Assembly (NCBI RefSeq): GCF_963676815.1
Contig: NZ_OY781365.1
Location: forward strand, 4,250,501-4,314,500
Direction: 5' to 3'
DNA from: an uncultured Draconibacterium sp.
Lineage (GTDB): Bacteria > Bacteroidota > Bacteroidia > Bacteroidales > Prolixibacteraceae
Length of the DNA: 64,000 nt
This document shows, piece after piece, positions 52,401-59,374 of this stretch (position 1 is its first letter; every line of letters begins with the position of its first letter). The position numbers were made by a program, and so were the translations under genes. Below the pieces are notes generated by a model. It saw only the letters and a list, made by a program, of their open reading frames with translations. It was not told the origin of the DNA and did no database searches.

Positions 52401-54476
52401 AGTTATTGTCCATGGAGTTTCAGAAGGGTTTTGATTACTTCCGGCTGCTAAAATTTTGGTATCAGAATATGAATTTTCTACTGAATAAGTAGTTCCATTT
52501 GCATCGGCCTTAAGAACTGAGAGGGTCCATGTAATGGTGCGCGCATTTGTATTCGAATTCAATAATTGTAAGTTGACTGGAATATCTACAGAGTTGTCAA
52601 AATATTGAAATGGTGGAACAAAAAAGACATCGTCTGCAAGTCCATCATATAAAGATGGATCAACAGCGGTAGTAGATTGCCACAATCTCATATTATCACT
52701 TCCAATACGTTGTGTCTTATTATAAATCCAACATGAATTTTGACTTTCAGGAATATTAAACTGAACGTCGAATGAAGAGCCTTCTCCATCTCCACTGGCA
52801 CAACAACTGTAACTAAATTGAGGAATAGACCAGAATACAGGAGTTCCTCCTTCACCATCATAGCAAACTTCAGTTAAGTCAAAAGGTGGGCAATTGTCTT
52901 TTGTAATTCCACAAGTACTGGCATCGGGCTCAATTATTTCAATTAAAGCCGGACTTTGTGAAACACAATCATTCGCATCTTTAGAATAAGCCGTATAAGT
53001 TCCCGCAGCTAAACCACCGAAAATACCTGTTGAGTTTGAATAATCTGAATTATCAAGGCTATAACTATATGGAGGAGTTCCTCCGTTTGCTTCAACTTTA
53101 AATGAACCATCGGTACCACCAATGCAAATAGGGTCGTTATGGTAATTACTTAATTCGGTAACAATTACATTATAAACTGTTGCTGTTACTGGTTGAATGT
53201 CATAACATCCTGAAGAAGAGTCAAATCCTTTTATGTAATAGGTTGCGGCCGTTGCAGTAGTAGGCGTTGTATATGGAATTGTTGCAGCTTCATCTTCCCA
53301 ATACGAGAAAGTTAATCCAGGTGAACTACCAGAAGTTATGGCAGTAGCTGTTAAGTCTACTGTATTAGGGTAGCACACCGGAGCGGGCTGGTTGATATTA
53401 ACATTTGTTGTGGTAAAACTGTTAGCTTCCAGAAAAACTCCTGCATCCCATTTTTGATCACTAATATCAGCAATAGCTAATTTAATATGGTAAGTTTCTC
53501 CTGCTTGCACCTGGTGTGTAGCAGTTAGTACAACTGTCATACCATCAAATTGTGTCGCTGGCGAATTATTTGTGTAATCTTTTCCGCTTCCATTATCAAT
53601 GTAAAAAGCTTCATTTGAAGCAGGGCAGGGGTATGATCCCATTTCGTTCCATGCATAATATGAAGCATCAGTATCTGTAAACGGTCCATGAATATTATTG
53701 ATAGTTACTTCAGTTCCGTTTGCGAGTTTGGCAAGATTTACTTTACCACTAATACCGGGGCCACTTAAAAAGAACCCAAATGCATCGTTAAACTGAGAGC
53801 AAGACCATTCTCTGTATTCTTCTGATGCAAAAATATATTTGAATTCAAGAGTATTTCCAGCTGGAACAAAATCAAACTCCAAAACTGCTGCATCATAGGA
53901 ACGATAACTGCCTGAAATATTTTCCAGATCAGGATCTCCCGCATTGTTCTCAATTTCATCTGTTTTACTAGCCAGGTTATTGGGGCCTTTTGCTGAACGA
54001 ATTTTTCCTGTTGAAAGAATAAGGCCTTCACTTAATGGAAAATCGGAATTTCCTTTATTGAAATATCCTAACTGTCTGTCTCCGGCAATTGAAGACCAAG
54101 AATGATTCTTCCAGCCGTTCCAGCTATGTGAATATCTTTCGTAATAACCGAATTTAACATTTTGTGCTGTCAAACAACCAGAAATAAGAACGTTATTCAC
54201 CAAGTCTTGAGGTGAATAACTATTGTAGGTTGCATTTTCTGCAACCTCGATTGAACCGGAGTTTGTAACTACGGATTTCAATATAGGTGCTGATTTGGTT
54301 GTACTCTGTTGTTCTTCCTCCGGAATTCGGAGAGGTACTTCTTGTGCGAAGAGCGAACCAGTTGATGAAATAAATGAAAATGAAAGCAAAACCCATGTAA
54401 GAATATTGATTAATCCTTTTTGTGGTTTTTGTTTTGCTGCATTCAGAATCATCCTTAGGGAGTAGAATTTTTTCAT
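40419..54476 (-). CDS. Giant SprB-like repeat adhesin with type B T9SS sorting domain
   Basis: The frame is open from 54536, but MKKFYSLRM at 54476 gives the best signal peptide (about 4685 residues). Order: choice-of-anchor-L-like domain (about 60-355), Ig-like and SprB-type domains, a Cys-rich unknown part, two Ig_7-like domains, 24 identical-looking 77-residue SprB-like units (about 1025-2872; core TVTVTAQGGTGNYTYYFNG), two diverged SprB units, seven 87-residue units (core VEGPQDFSASSCDFDDQAAL) plus one diverged, Cys-rich modules of the SELPYTYGDSTFTAAGT type, a calcium-binding thrombospondin-3-like stretch (DSDGDGIVDRLDIDSDNDG), and the gliding-motility C-terminal domain (NIPDGFSPNQDGYNDFFEMR). 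Surface-secreted by T9SS, probably for gliding or attachment. Confidence 0.9.
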   Translation of the reverse strand: MKKFYSLRMILNAAKQKPQKGLINILTWVLLSFSFISSTGSLFAQEVPLRIPEEEQQSTTKSAPILKSVVTNSGSIEVAENATYNSYSPQDLVNNVLISGCLTAQNVKFGYYERYSHSWNGWKNHSWSSIAGDRQLGYFNKGNSDFPLSEGLILSTGKIRSAKGPNNLASKTDEIENNAGDPDLENISGSYRSYDAAVLEFDFVPAGNTLEFKYIFASEEYREWSCSQFNDAFGFFLSGPGISGKVNLAKLANGTEVTINNIHGPFTDTDASYYAWNEMGSYPCPASNEAFYIDNGSGKDYTNNSPATQFDGMTVVLTATHQVQAGETYHIKLAIADISDQKWDAGVFLEANSFTTTNVNINQPAPVCYPNTVDLTATAITSGSSPGLTFSYWEDEAATIPYTTPTTATAATYYIKGFDSSSGCYDIQPVTATVYNVIVTELSNYHNDPICIGGTDGSFKVEANGGTPPYSYSLDNSDYSNSTGIFGGLAAGTYTAYSKDANDCVSQSPALIEIIEPDASTCGITKDNCPPFDLTEVCYDGEGGTPVFWSIPQFSYSCCASGDGEGSSFDVQFNIPESQNSCWIYNKTQRIGSDNMRLWQSTTAVDPSLYDGLADDVFFVPPFQYFDNSVDIPVNLQLLNSNTNARTITWTLSVLKADANGTTYSVENSYSDTKILAAGSNQNPSETPWTITIPANDLPNGSGVYKLKFEFEGDGNNKLEVDYLNYNAILSDIDGCTEGINFVVTSNYDPGDEFPVGTTEVTYTATLTQPGGFILADNCSFNVVVNDTPVPTGSSTQNFCSIDAPTISSLTASGNNIQWYNDASGGQALDGSLALVDGEDYYATQTIDGCESSSRFQVDVTISDPGKPSGESTQKFCVGDIVTIADLVVVGENIKWYANESDRSPLDETEPLVNGETYYATQTVDGCESDQRMMITVVIEVCCTLTDGEANSVPITCNGDLTTVTISATGGNTPLYYTLEGYGTQTNDGIFTDIPAGIYNWSIEETGSGCSPISGTVTVSEPTLLDGDASVTTAIDCNGETATVTVTAQGGTGNYTYYFNGVSNATGVFSGIYAGTDYNWSVTDENDCEDSGTLDVSEPTLLDGDASVTTAIDCNGETATVTVTAQGGTGNYTYYFNGVSNATGVFSGIYAGTDYNWSVTDENDCEDSGTLDVSEPTLLDGDASVTTAIDCNGETATVTVTAQGGTGNYTYYFNGVSNATGVFSGIYAGTDYNWSVTDENDCEDSGTLDVSELTLLDGDASVTTAIDCNGETATVTVTAQGGTGNYTYYFNGVSNATGVFSGIYAGTDYNWSVTDENDCEDSGTLDVSEPTLLDGDASVTTAIDCNGETATVTVTAQGGTGNYTYYFNGVSNATGVFSGIYAGTDYNWSVTDENDCEDSGTLNVSEPTLLDGDASVTTAIDCNGETATVTVTAQGGTGNYTYYFNGVSNATGVFSGIYAGTDYNWSVTDENDCEDSGTLDVSEPTLLDGDASVTTAIDCNGETATVTVTAQGGTGNYTYYFNGVSNATGVFSGIYAGTDYNWSVTDENDCEDSGTLDVSEPTLLDGDASVTTAIDCNGETATVTVTAQGGTGNYTYYFNGVSNATGVFSGIYAGTDYNWSVTDENDCEDSGTLDVSEPTLLDGDASVTTAIDCNGETATVTVTAQGGTGNYTYYFNGVSNATGVFSGIYAGTDYNWSVTDENDCEDSGTLDVSEPTLLDGDASVTTAIDCNGETATVTVTAQGGTGNYTYYFNGVSNATGVFSGIYAGTDYNWSVTDENDCEDSGTLDVSEPTLLDGDASVTTAIDCNGETATVTVTAQGGTGNYTYYFNGVSNATGVFSGIYAGTDYNWSVTDENDCEDSGTLDVSEPTLLDGDASVTTAIDCNGETATVTVTAQGGTGNYTYYFNGVSNATGVFSGIYAGTDYNWSVTDENDCEDSGTLDVSEPTLLDGDASVTTAIDCNGETATVTVTAQGGTGNYTYYFNGVSNATGVFSGIYAGTDYNWSVTDENDCEDSGTLDVSEPTLLDGDASVTTAIDCNGETATVTVTAQGGTGNYTYYFNGVSNATGVFSGIYAGTDYNWSVTDENDCEDSGTLDVSEPTLLDGDASVTTAIDCNGETATVTVTAQGGTGNYTYYFNGVSNATGVFSGIYAGTDYNWSVTDENDCEDSGTLDVSEPTLLDGDASVTTAIDCNGETATVTVTAQGGTGNYTYYFNGVSNATGVFSGIYAGTDYNWSVTDENDCEDSGTLDVSEPTLLDGDASVTTAIDCNGETATVTVTAQGGTGNYTYYFNGVSNATGVFSGIYAGTDYNWSVTDENDCEDSGTLDVSEPTLLDGDASVTTAIDCNGETATVTVTAQGGTGNYTYYFNGVSNATGVFSGIYAGTDYNWSVTDENDCEDSGTLNVSEPTLLDGDASVTTAIDCNGETATVTVTAQGGTGNYTYYFNGVSNATGVFSGIYAGTDYNWSVTDENDCEDSGTLDVSEPTLLDGDASVTTAIDCNGETATVTVTAQGGTGNYTYYFNGVSNATGVFSGIYAGTDYNWSVTDENDCEDSGTLDVSEPTLLDGDASVTTAIDCNGETATVTVTAQGGTGNYTYYFNGVSNATGVFSGIYAGTDYNWSVTDENDCEDSGTLDVSEPTLLDGDASVTTAIDCNGETATVTVTAQGGTGNYTYYFNGVSNATGVFSGIYAGTDYNWSVTDENDCEDSGTLDVSEPTLLDGDASVTTAIDCNGETATVTVTAQGGTGNYTYYFNGVSNATGVFSGIYAGTDYNWSVTDENDCEDSGTLDVSEPTLLDGDASVTTAIDCNGETATVTVTAQGGTGNYTYYFNGVSNATGVFSGIYAGTDYNWSVTDENDCEDSGTLDVSEPTLLTCDANQVSQVTIFGHKDGVATVTPMGGTGPYTYLWDNGDERATADTLSAGYHEVTVTDANSCETTCGITIGQPGELTCDVDLNFDVDCFGEANGSATVSANGGVGSYIFLWDNGDTRATADTLRAGIHTVTVTDENGAETSCNVTINEPSEIVLIAPKDTTVSTCLSQQEVNTEFNFWLSRVQASGGKNLLVTNNNTGAPDACGGSIDVIWTATSECPEDVKDTATFTVPDAIQLDVEGPQDFSASSCDFDDQAALDAAFQTWVDSFNVVTNACGASATDISNLTAPDLCEGGTVNVTFGIGNNCTNDTVRAAFTINAADPLDVEGPQDFSASSCDFDDQAALDAAFQTWVDSFNVVTNACGASATDISNLTAPDLCEGGTVNVTFGIGNNCTNDTVRAAFTINAADPLDVEGPQDFSASSCDFDDQAALDAAFQTWVDSFNVVTNACGASATDISNLTAPDLCEGGTVNVTFGIGNNCTNDTVRAAFTINAADPLDVEGPQDFSASSCDFDDQAALDAAFQTWVDSFNVVTNACGASATDISNLTAPDLCEGGTVNVTFGIGNNCTNDTVRAAFTINAADPLDVEGPQDFSASSCDFDDQAALDAAFQTWVDSFNVVTNACGASATDISNLTAPDLCEGGTVNVTFGIGNNCTNDTVRAAFTINAADPLDVEGPQDFSASSCDFDDQAALDAAFQTWVDSFNVVTNACGASATDISNLTAPDLCEGGTVNVTFGIGNNCTNDTVRAAFTINAADPLDVEGPQDFSASSCDFDDQAALDAAFQTWVDSFNVVTNACGASATDISNLTAPDLCEGGTVNVTFGIGNNCTNDTVRAAFTINAADPLDVEGPQDFSAINSEFGDQAALNHAFAMWLDSFNVLSNDCNITPSSLDYETPILCEGGTVTVVFGVGNSCSSDTVSATFTIFVDPDYTDKDDVTICDSELPYTYGDSTFTAAGTKDVVFSTINGCDSIVTVTLTVIESTFETISRTVCDQVTINDSTYTESGTYIQNLTNVNGCDSTLTINLIVLDSPEDTIDVTTCDEYQLNDSVYTQSGTYTQVVESEEGCTGTITVNLTILESTQEVINQVVCDSYTLNGRTYTESGTYRQYTTNDVGCDSTIILNLTVREDIIELTNEASDLTVACDGNGNTDALENWLATNGTTGSAQAGFGSVSWSNNFEALTPGCCNTGSATVTFTATDDCGNSVSTTATFTIIDTTAPVFTAPEDITIYSDAECNYDISVEATGDVTNKADDCCDDLNAEYTDLVEQGACAGEWIITRTWTLADQCGNQAEPQVQLITVMDTIAPTAVCSDITIQLDESGLATINAEDINGGSTDNCGIDTIFISQYNFTCDELGTNQVTLTVVDNCGNTSTCTATVTVESGEANCGSIQTTPDVLDIVVCNGREVSGTMNILDNDNLAGAGFTITANNLPQGVQLDLTTGELTYYSQQITETTIQFTYTVCHDVYTNDCSEALVTINVLIDTDCDGIHDAIDIDDDDDGILDVDEEAYSLNQQTLDSDGDGIVDRLDIDSDNDGIPDNIEWQQNIEEGIQYGSYAYGTDMGYDYFPPLGTDENGDGWDDRYDRDGIYYEPVDMDGDATPDYLDTDSDGDGIEDWIEGWDAMPHDTIADTDIVYTDSDGDGLDDAYDSYDTSQEWLHGLNAIGSYAPLQDMAADTANNIRDWRDVIEPPVDPGPQQAEGCELNIPDGFSPNQDGYNDFFEMRFTCDTGEQLFEDVYPDAKIEIFNRWGNLIYEQENYGNVSRWGSTDAWWDGTSMHDMQIGNDKLPAATYFYILYLNNGQEAITGTIFLNN
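43311..45137 (-). repeat. Seven tandem 261-bp coding repeats (87 residues)
   Basis: The marker AGGACCTTC recurs at 43311, then every 261 bp up to 45138 (seven intervals). Units are almost identical in DNA, with single-base changes only. A diverged eighth unit follows to about 43050. Because the units lack stops on the other strand too, a 661-codon antisense frame exists, but it is not a gene. Confidence 0.92.
45860..51403 (-). repeat. 24 tandem 231-bp coding repeats (77 residues)
   Basis: The marker GCAGAGTCGG occurs at 45860 and every 231 bp to 51404, exactly 24 units (5544 bp). Units differ at a few sites only: CATTTGATAC or CATTAGATAC (the A form in units 2, 10, 13, 16, 18, 22 and 24), GACATTTAAAG in units 7 and 20, and GTCAGC for GTCGGC in unit 22. 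Such homogeneity means recent expansion or ongoing gene conversion. Confidence 0.95.
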
Positions 54477-54591
54477 ATCGTTTGTGTTATAATCATTAAC
54501 AATTATCTGTAAAGCGGCCAAAATAAATTGACGCACTCAGTAGCTGTGGAGAGTAAATACAATATGAATTGCATTTATTGTCCGTTTGGTT

Positions 54592-54698
54592 ATTAAAAAG
54601 TTTGATATGAAATTGTCCGGAAAGTATGAATAACCCCTTATTTTTTACCTTCTTTAAATTTCAGAATCAATAAATTACTTATGCAAATTATGACTTAA
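54592..54698 (-). promoter_or_regulatory. Conserved upstream region of giant gene 1
   Basis: This 107-bp stretch, 116-222 bp before the start codon, closely matches 62008-62114 before giant gene 2 (shared AACCCCTTATTTT, TACCTTCTTTAAATTTCAG, TTACTTATGCAAATTATGAC). It is outside the segmental duplication, so conservation suggests a shared promoter or leader. Confidence 0.6.
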
Positions 54699-54954
54699 TC
54701 TCAAAATATCCAAATAATATTTGATGGTTGAATTTGTCCATATTACCATATTGTATTGTTTAGTACGTTTGCGTTACTACTTACAATAGTTGTGCCATTT
54801 GATTTTAATGGATTGATAATAAGAGTGATATGGGTTTTGGGTGAGTGCTTATTGAGTTTCAAAATGGGACAATATTCTGAAACTGATAATATTAATTAAA
54901 TTATGTTCTGTTAAGATATTGATAAGGGGGTAAGACGTAATTTTTATTTTGAGT

Positions 54955-55041
54955 TGTTTACCGGTTATCGATGATTTAGTAGAGAGGTATTTAAAAACAA
55001 AACCCAAGCCCCAGCAAGGAAAGCTGCGACTCGGGTTCTAA
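54955..55041 (+). pseudogene. 3' fragment of BFD-like gene
   Basis: This is an 87-bp copy of the end of 39188-39403, with stop codon but without start or the iron-sulfur Cys residues. It marks the left border of the second copy of the segmental duplication. Confidence 0.9.
55001..55037. terminator. Terminator copy downstream of porP-like copy 2
   Basis: Exact copy of the hairpin at 39363-39399. It ends the second giant gene/porP-like transcript on the minus strand. Confidence 0.6.
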
Positions 55042-55063
55042 ACACAACATAAAAATATTTTTT

Positions 55064-56038
55064 TTAGAAGTATCTTGGCGATACCACTCTTTCTTTTTTA
55101 AACTTGAGTTCGTAAGATATCATTACCTCGTGGGTACCATTGTTGTAGTTCTGCAGGTTTGTAGTAGAAAAATCGATGGCATATCCCAAACGAAGTTTCT
55201 CGGCAAACAAGAACTGCGCAATAAAGCCGTAAGAGTCACCCGATCGCCACATTGCTCCCAGCCACAGTTTTTCTTTAATCAGGAAGTTACCGGATAAATC
55301 GAACTGTACTGGCGTACCTGTTTCTGAAGTAAACGAGGCTTTTGTTAAAGCGGTAGGTTTAAACTTCACATTTTCCCCCAGGTCGAACACGGCCCCGGCC
55401 GTTAAGAAGTAGTGACGCATTTGCGCTTCTACCGAAAAGTTATCGTAATCACTATCGAACGTACTGTTCACTATTCTTGGTATCGAGAACCCGAGGTAAG
55501 CCCTTTTTGTGTATAAAAATGCCCCAACGCCAAAGTTTGGTTTTAGTTTCGAGTCAATTTCGCCAAGAAAGGAAGGATCCCCCGGATCGAGAATGTTGTG
55601 CAGCGCCAGGTTGTGTGAGTAATTTGTAAATCCACCTTTTAGTCCCAGTCTCAGGTTCAGTGTTTCGCTAAGCGGCACGAGATAGGAATAATCGGCATAC
55701 ATATACAAGCGTTTAACGTATTGCACTTTATCGCTGATCAAGTTGAGTCCCAGAGCCACTCTTTCGTTTTTTAGTGGCGCCTGGAATGAAAAAGAATAGG
55801 TTTCGGGTGCCCCGTCGAACCCGGTCCACTGGTGTCGTCCGAGTAACATAAACCCTACGGATTCCCATGTACCGGCATAAGCCGGGTTAATGGTTTGTGT
55901 ATTAAACATGTATTGTGTATACATGGGGTCCTGCTGAGCATTTGAAGTAAATGCAGCTACTACTATTGCCAGAATCCCTAAACCTTTGATTATATTTAAT
56001 TTTGCTTTCATCATTTTAATTTTTTTCAGATTTAACAT
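55064..56038 (-). CDS. PorP/SprF-family T9SS outer-membrane protein, copy 2
   Basis: The predicted protein is identical to that at 39426-40400 (324 residues, signal peptide, QQDPMYTQYMFNTQTINPAY signature, barrel). It follows the second giant gene by 18 bp, so each adhesin has its own partner. Identity at DNA level shows a recent duplication or gene conversion. Because giant gene 2 is frameshifted, this copy could now serve giant protein 1 or be idle. Confidence 0.92.
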   Translation of the reverse strand: MLNLKKIKMMKAKLNIIKGLGILAIVVAAFTSNAQQDPMYTQYMFNTQTINPAYAGTWESVGFMLLGRHQWTGFDGAPETYSFSFQAPLKNERVALGLNLISDKVQYVKRLYMYADYSYLVPLSETLNLRLGLKGGFTNYSHNLALHNILDPGDPSFLGEIDSKLKPNFGVGAFLYTKRAYLGFSIPRIVNSTFDSDYDNFSVEAQMRHYFLTAGAVFDLGENVKFKPTALTKASFTSETGTPVQFDLSGNFLIKEKLWLGAMWRSGDSYGFIAQFLFAEKLRLGYAIDFSTTNLQNYNNGTHEVMISYELKFKKERVVSPRYF

Positions 56039-56056
56039 TCATTAATTATTAATCAA

Positions 56057-59000
56057 TTAATTATTTAGGAATATAGTTCCGGTAATAGCTTCCTGTCCGT
56101 TATTGAGATAAAGGATATAGAAGTAGGTAGCAGCGGGCAGTTTGTCGTTACCAATCTGCATGTCGTGCATCGAAGTTCCGTCCCACCATGCATCTGTGCT
56201 TCCCCAGCGTGACACATTACCATAGTTTTCCTGTTCATATATCAGGTTCCCCCAACGGTTAAATATCTCGATTTTCGCGTCCGGATAAACATCTTCAAAT
56301 AGTTGTTCCCCGGTATCGCAGGTAAACCTCATTTCAAAGAAATCGTTGTAACCATCCTGGTTTGGCGAGAATCCGTCAGGAATGTTGAGCTCACAACCTT
56401 CGGCCTGCTGAGGTCCCGGATCAACCGGAGGTTCGATAACATCTCTCCAGTCGCGGATATTATTAGCTGTGTCAGCAGCCATATCCTGAAGCGGAGCATA
56501 CGAACCAATGGCATTTAATCCGTGTAACCATTCCTGGCTGGTATCATACGAATCGTAGGCATCATCAAGTCCATCACCGTCCGAATCGGTATATACAATG
56601 TCCGTGTCAGCAATTGTATCGTGTGGCATAGCATCCCAACCTTCTATCCAGTCTTCAATACCATCACCGTCCGAATCGGTATCCAGGTAGTCAGGTGTTG
56701 CGTCGCCATCCATATCAACAGGTTCGTAGTAAATTCCGTCTCTGTCGTAACGATCGTCCCAACCATCACCGTTTTCATCGGTACCAAGTGGTGGGAAGTA
56801 GTCGTATCCCATATCGGTACCGTAAGCATACGAACCATATTGAATACCTTCTTCAATGTTTTGCTGCCACTCGATGTTATCAGGAATACCGTCATTGTCC
56901 GAATCAATATCCAGTCGGTCAACAATTCCGTCTCCATCAGAATCCAGTGTTTGCTGGTTCAGGCTGTAGGCCTCTTCATCAACATCAAGAATACCGTCGT
57001 CGTCGTCGTCAATATCAATTGCATCGTGTATTCCATCGCAATCAGTATCGATAAGAACATTTATTGTAACCAGTGCTTCAGAGCAGTCGTTTGTATAAAC
57101 ATCGTGACAAACGGTATAAGTAAACTGAATCGTTGTTTCGGTAATCTGCTGGCTGTAATAAGTAAGCTCACCGGTAGTTAAATCAAGCTGAACACCCTGA
57201 GGCAGGTTGTTGGCAGTGATTGTAAAGCCAGCGCCTGCCAGGTTGTCGTTATCCAGAATATTCATTGTGCCGGAAACTTCTCTTCCGTTACAAACTACGA
57301 TGTCAAGAACATCAGGAGTAGTTTGAATGCTTCCGCAGTTTGCTTCACCCGATTCAACAGTAACTGTTGCTGTGCATGTAGAAGTGTTTCCGCAGTTGTC
57401 AACCACTGTTAATGTTACCTGGTTTGTTCCCAGCTCGTCGCAAGTGAAATTGTATTGGCTGATAAATATTGTGTCGATACCACAGTTATCAGTCGATCCA
57501 CCGTTAATATCTTCTGCATTTATTGTTGCCAGTCCACTTTCGTCCAGCTGAATTGTAATATCGCTGCAAACAGCTGTTGGTGCGATTGTATCCATTACAG
57601 TAATAAGCTGTACCTGAGGTTCAGCCTGGTTTCCACATTGGTCAGCCAATGTCCATGTGCGTGTAATAATCCATTCTCCGGCACATGCTCCCTGTTCAAC
57701 AAGGTCGGTGTACTCAGCATTCAGATCATCGCAGCAGTCATCAGCTTTGTTGGTAACATCACCGGTAGCTTCAACACTAATGTCGTAATTACATTCTGCA
57801 TCGGAGTAGATTGTAATATCTTCAGGTGCAGTAAATACAGGTGCAGTAGTATCGATAATGGTAAATGTTGCGGTTGTAGAAACGCTGTTTCCGCAATCGT
57901 CGGTTGCCGTAAAGGTAACGGTGGCAGAACCGGTGTTACAACATCCCGGAGTAAGTGCTTCGAAATTGTTGCTCCAGCTAACGCTGCCAAAGCCAGCTTG
58001 TGCACTTCCTGTTGTACCATTAGTGGCCAGCCAGTTTTCAAGTGCATCGGTATTGCCGTTTCCGTCGCATGCAACAGTTAAGTCGCTAGCTTCGTTGGTT
58101 AACTCAATAATATCTTCTCTAACGGTTAAGTTAAGAATGATAGTACTGTCGCAACCGACATCATTAGTAGTATACTGGCGGTAGGTTCCTGATTCGGTAT
58201 AAGTTCTTCCATTGAGCGTATATGAATCGCAAACTACCTGGTTAATCACTTCCTGGGTGCTTTCAAGGATGGTGAGATTTACAGTAATTGTACCGGTACA
58301 TCCTTCTTCGCTTTCAACTACCTGTGTGTATGTACCACTTTGTGTATAAACCGAATCGTTGAGCTGGTACTCATCGCAGGTTGTTACATCAATTGTATCT
58401 TCCGGACTATCCAGAACAATCAGGTTGATTGTCAGCGTGCTGTCGCAACCGTTTACATTGGTTAAATTCTGTATGTATGTTCCTGACTCGGTATATGTTG
58501 AGTCGTTAATGGTTACCTGGTCGCATACTGTTCTGCTTATTGTTTCGAAAGTACTTTCGATAACGGTCAGCGTTACCGTTACGATGGAGTCGCAACCGTT
58601 GATGGTTGAGAACACCACATCTTTTGTACCTGCAGCAGTAAAAGTGCTGTCGCCGTAAGTATAAGGCAGTTCGCTGTCGCAGATCACATCACTGTCTGTC
58701 CCTGTGTAAGTCGGGTTCACATCCAGTGTGAAAGTAATAATGCTGTCGCAACCGTTGATGGTTGAGAACACCACATCTTTTGTACCTGCAGCAGTAAATG
58801 TGCTGTCGCCGTAAGTATAAGGCAGTTCGCTGTCGCAGATCACATCACTGTCTGTCCCTGTGTAAGTCGGGTTCACATCCAGTGTGAAAGTAATAATGCT
58901 GTCGCAACCGTTGATGGTTGAGAACACCACGTCTTTTGTACCTGCAGCAGTAAATGTGCTGTCGCCGTAAGTATAAGGCAGTTCGCTGTCGCAGATCACA

Positions 59001-59374
59001 TCACTGTCTGTCCCTGTGTAAGTCGGGTTCACATCCAGTGTGAAAGTAATAATGCTGTCGCAACCGTTGATGGTTGAGAACACCACATCTTTTGTACCTG
59101 CAGCAGTAAATGTGCTGTCGCCGTAAGTATAAGGCAGTTCGCTGTCGCAGATCACATCACTGTCTGTCCCTGTGTAAGTCGGGTTCACATCCAGTGTGAA
59201 AGTAATAATGCTGTCGCAACCGTTGATGGTTGAGAACACCACGTCTTTTGTACCTGCAGCAGTAAATGTGCTGTCGCCGTAAGTATATGGCAGTTCGCTG
59301 TCGCAGATCACATCACGTCTGTCCCTGTGTAAGTCGGGTTCACATCCAGTGTGAAAGTAATAATGCTGTCGCAA
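56057..59374 (-). CDS. Giant adhesin 2, C-terminal part (after frameshift)
   Basis: This carries the continuation of the gene at 59308-61911. The first codons (MRQHYYFHTGCEPDLHRDRR) are out-of-frame repeat sequence; true coding in this frame begins near 59316. It encodes five more 52-residue units (SELPYTYGDSTFTAAGTKDV), then the C-terminal region shared with giant protein 1: Cys-rich modules, HYR-like domains, calcium-binding DSDGDGIVDRLDIDSDNDG, and the type B T9SS sorting domain. Without joining to the N-terminal part it has no signal peptide and could not be secreted. Confidence 0.85.
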   Translation of the reverse strand: MRQHYYFHTGCEPDLHRDRRDVICDSELPYTYGDSTFTAAGTKDVVFSTINGCDSIITFTLDVNPTYTGTDSDVICDSELPYTYGDSTFTAAGTKDVVFSTINGCDSIITFTLDVNPTYTGTDSDVICDSELPYTYGDSTFTAAGTKDVVFSTINGCDSIITFTLDVNPTYTGTDSDVICDSELPYTYGDSTFTAAGTKDVVFSTINGCDSIITFTLDVNPTYTGTDSDVICDSELPYTYGDSTFTAAGTKDVVFSTINGCDSIVTVTLTVIESTFETISRTVCDQVTINDSTYTESGTYIQNLTNVNGCDSTLTINLIVLDSPEDTIDVTTCDEYQLNDSVYTQSGTYTQVVESEEGCTGTITVNLTILESTQEVINQVVCDSYTLNGRTYTESGTYRQYTTNDVGCDSTIILNLTVREDIIELTNEASDLTVACDGNGNTDALENWLATNGTTGSAQAGFGSVSWSNNFEALTPGCCNTGSATVTFTATDDCGNSVSTTATFTIIDTTAPVFTAPEDITIYSDAECNYDISVEATGDVTNKADDCCDDLNAEYTDLVEQGACAGEWIITRTWTLADQCGNQAEPQVQLITVMDTIAPTAVCSDITIQLDESGLATINAEDINGGSTDNCGIDTIFISQYNFTCDELGTNQVTLTVVDNCGNTSTCTATVTVESGEANCGSIQTTPDVLDIVVCNGREVSGTMNILDNDNLAGAGFTITANNLPQGVQLDLTTGELTYYSQQITETTIQFTYTVCHDVYTNDCSEALVTINVLIDTDCDGIHDAIDIDDDDDGILDVDEEAYSLNQQTLDSDGDGIVDRLDIDSDNDGIPDNIEWQQNIEEGIQYGSYAYGTDMGYDYFPPLGTDENGDGWDDRYDRDGIYYEPVDMDGDATPDYLDTDSDGDGIEDWIEGWDAMPHDTIADTDIVYTDSDGDGLDDAYDSYDTSQEWLHGLNAIGSYAPLQDMAADTANNIRDWRDVIEPPVDPGPQQAEGCELNIPDGFSPNQDGYNDFFEMRFTCDTGEQLFEDVYPDAKIEIFNRWGNLIYEQENYGNVSRWGSTDAWWDGTSMHDMQIGNDKLPAATYFYILYLNNGQEAITGTIFLNN

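Larger units (their letters stand above)
54955..58684. repeat. Segmental duplication, copy 2 (3730 bp)
   Basis: It corresponds base for base (offset 15638) to 39317-43046. The right border falls inside a TAAGGCAGTTCGCTGTCGC unit shared by both giant genes; to the left, the sequence is unrelated from 54954 downward. Its terminator hairpin lies at 55001-55037. Confidence 0.92.
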
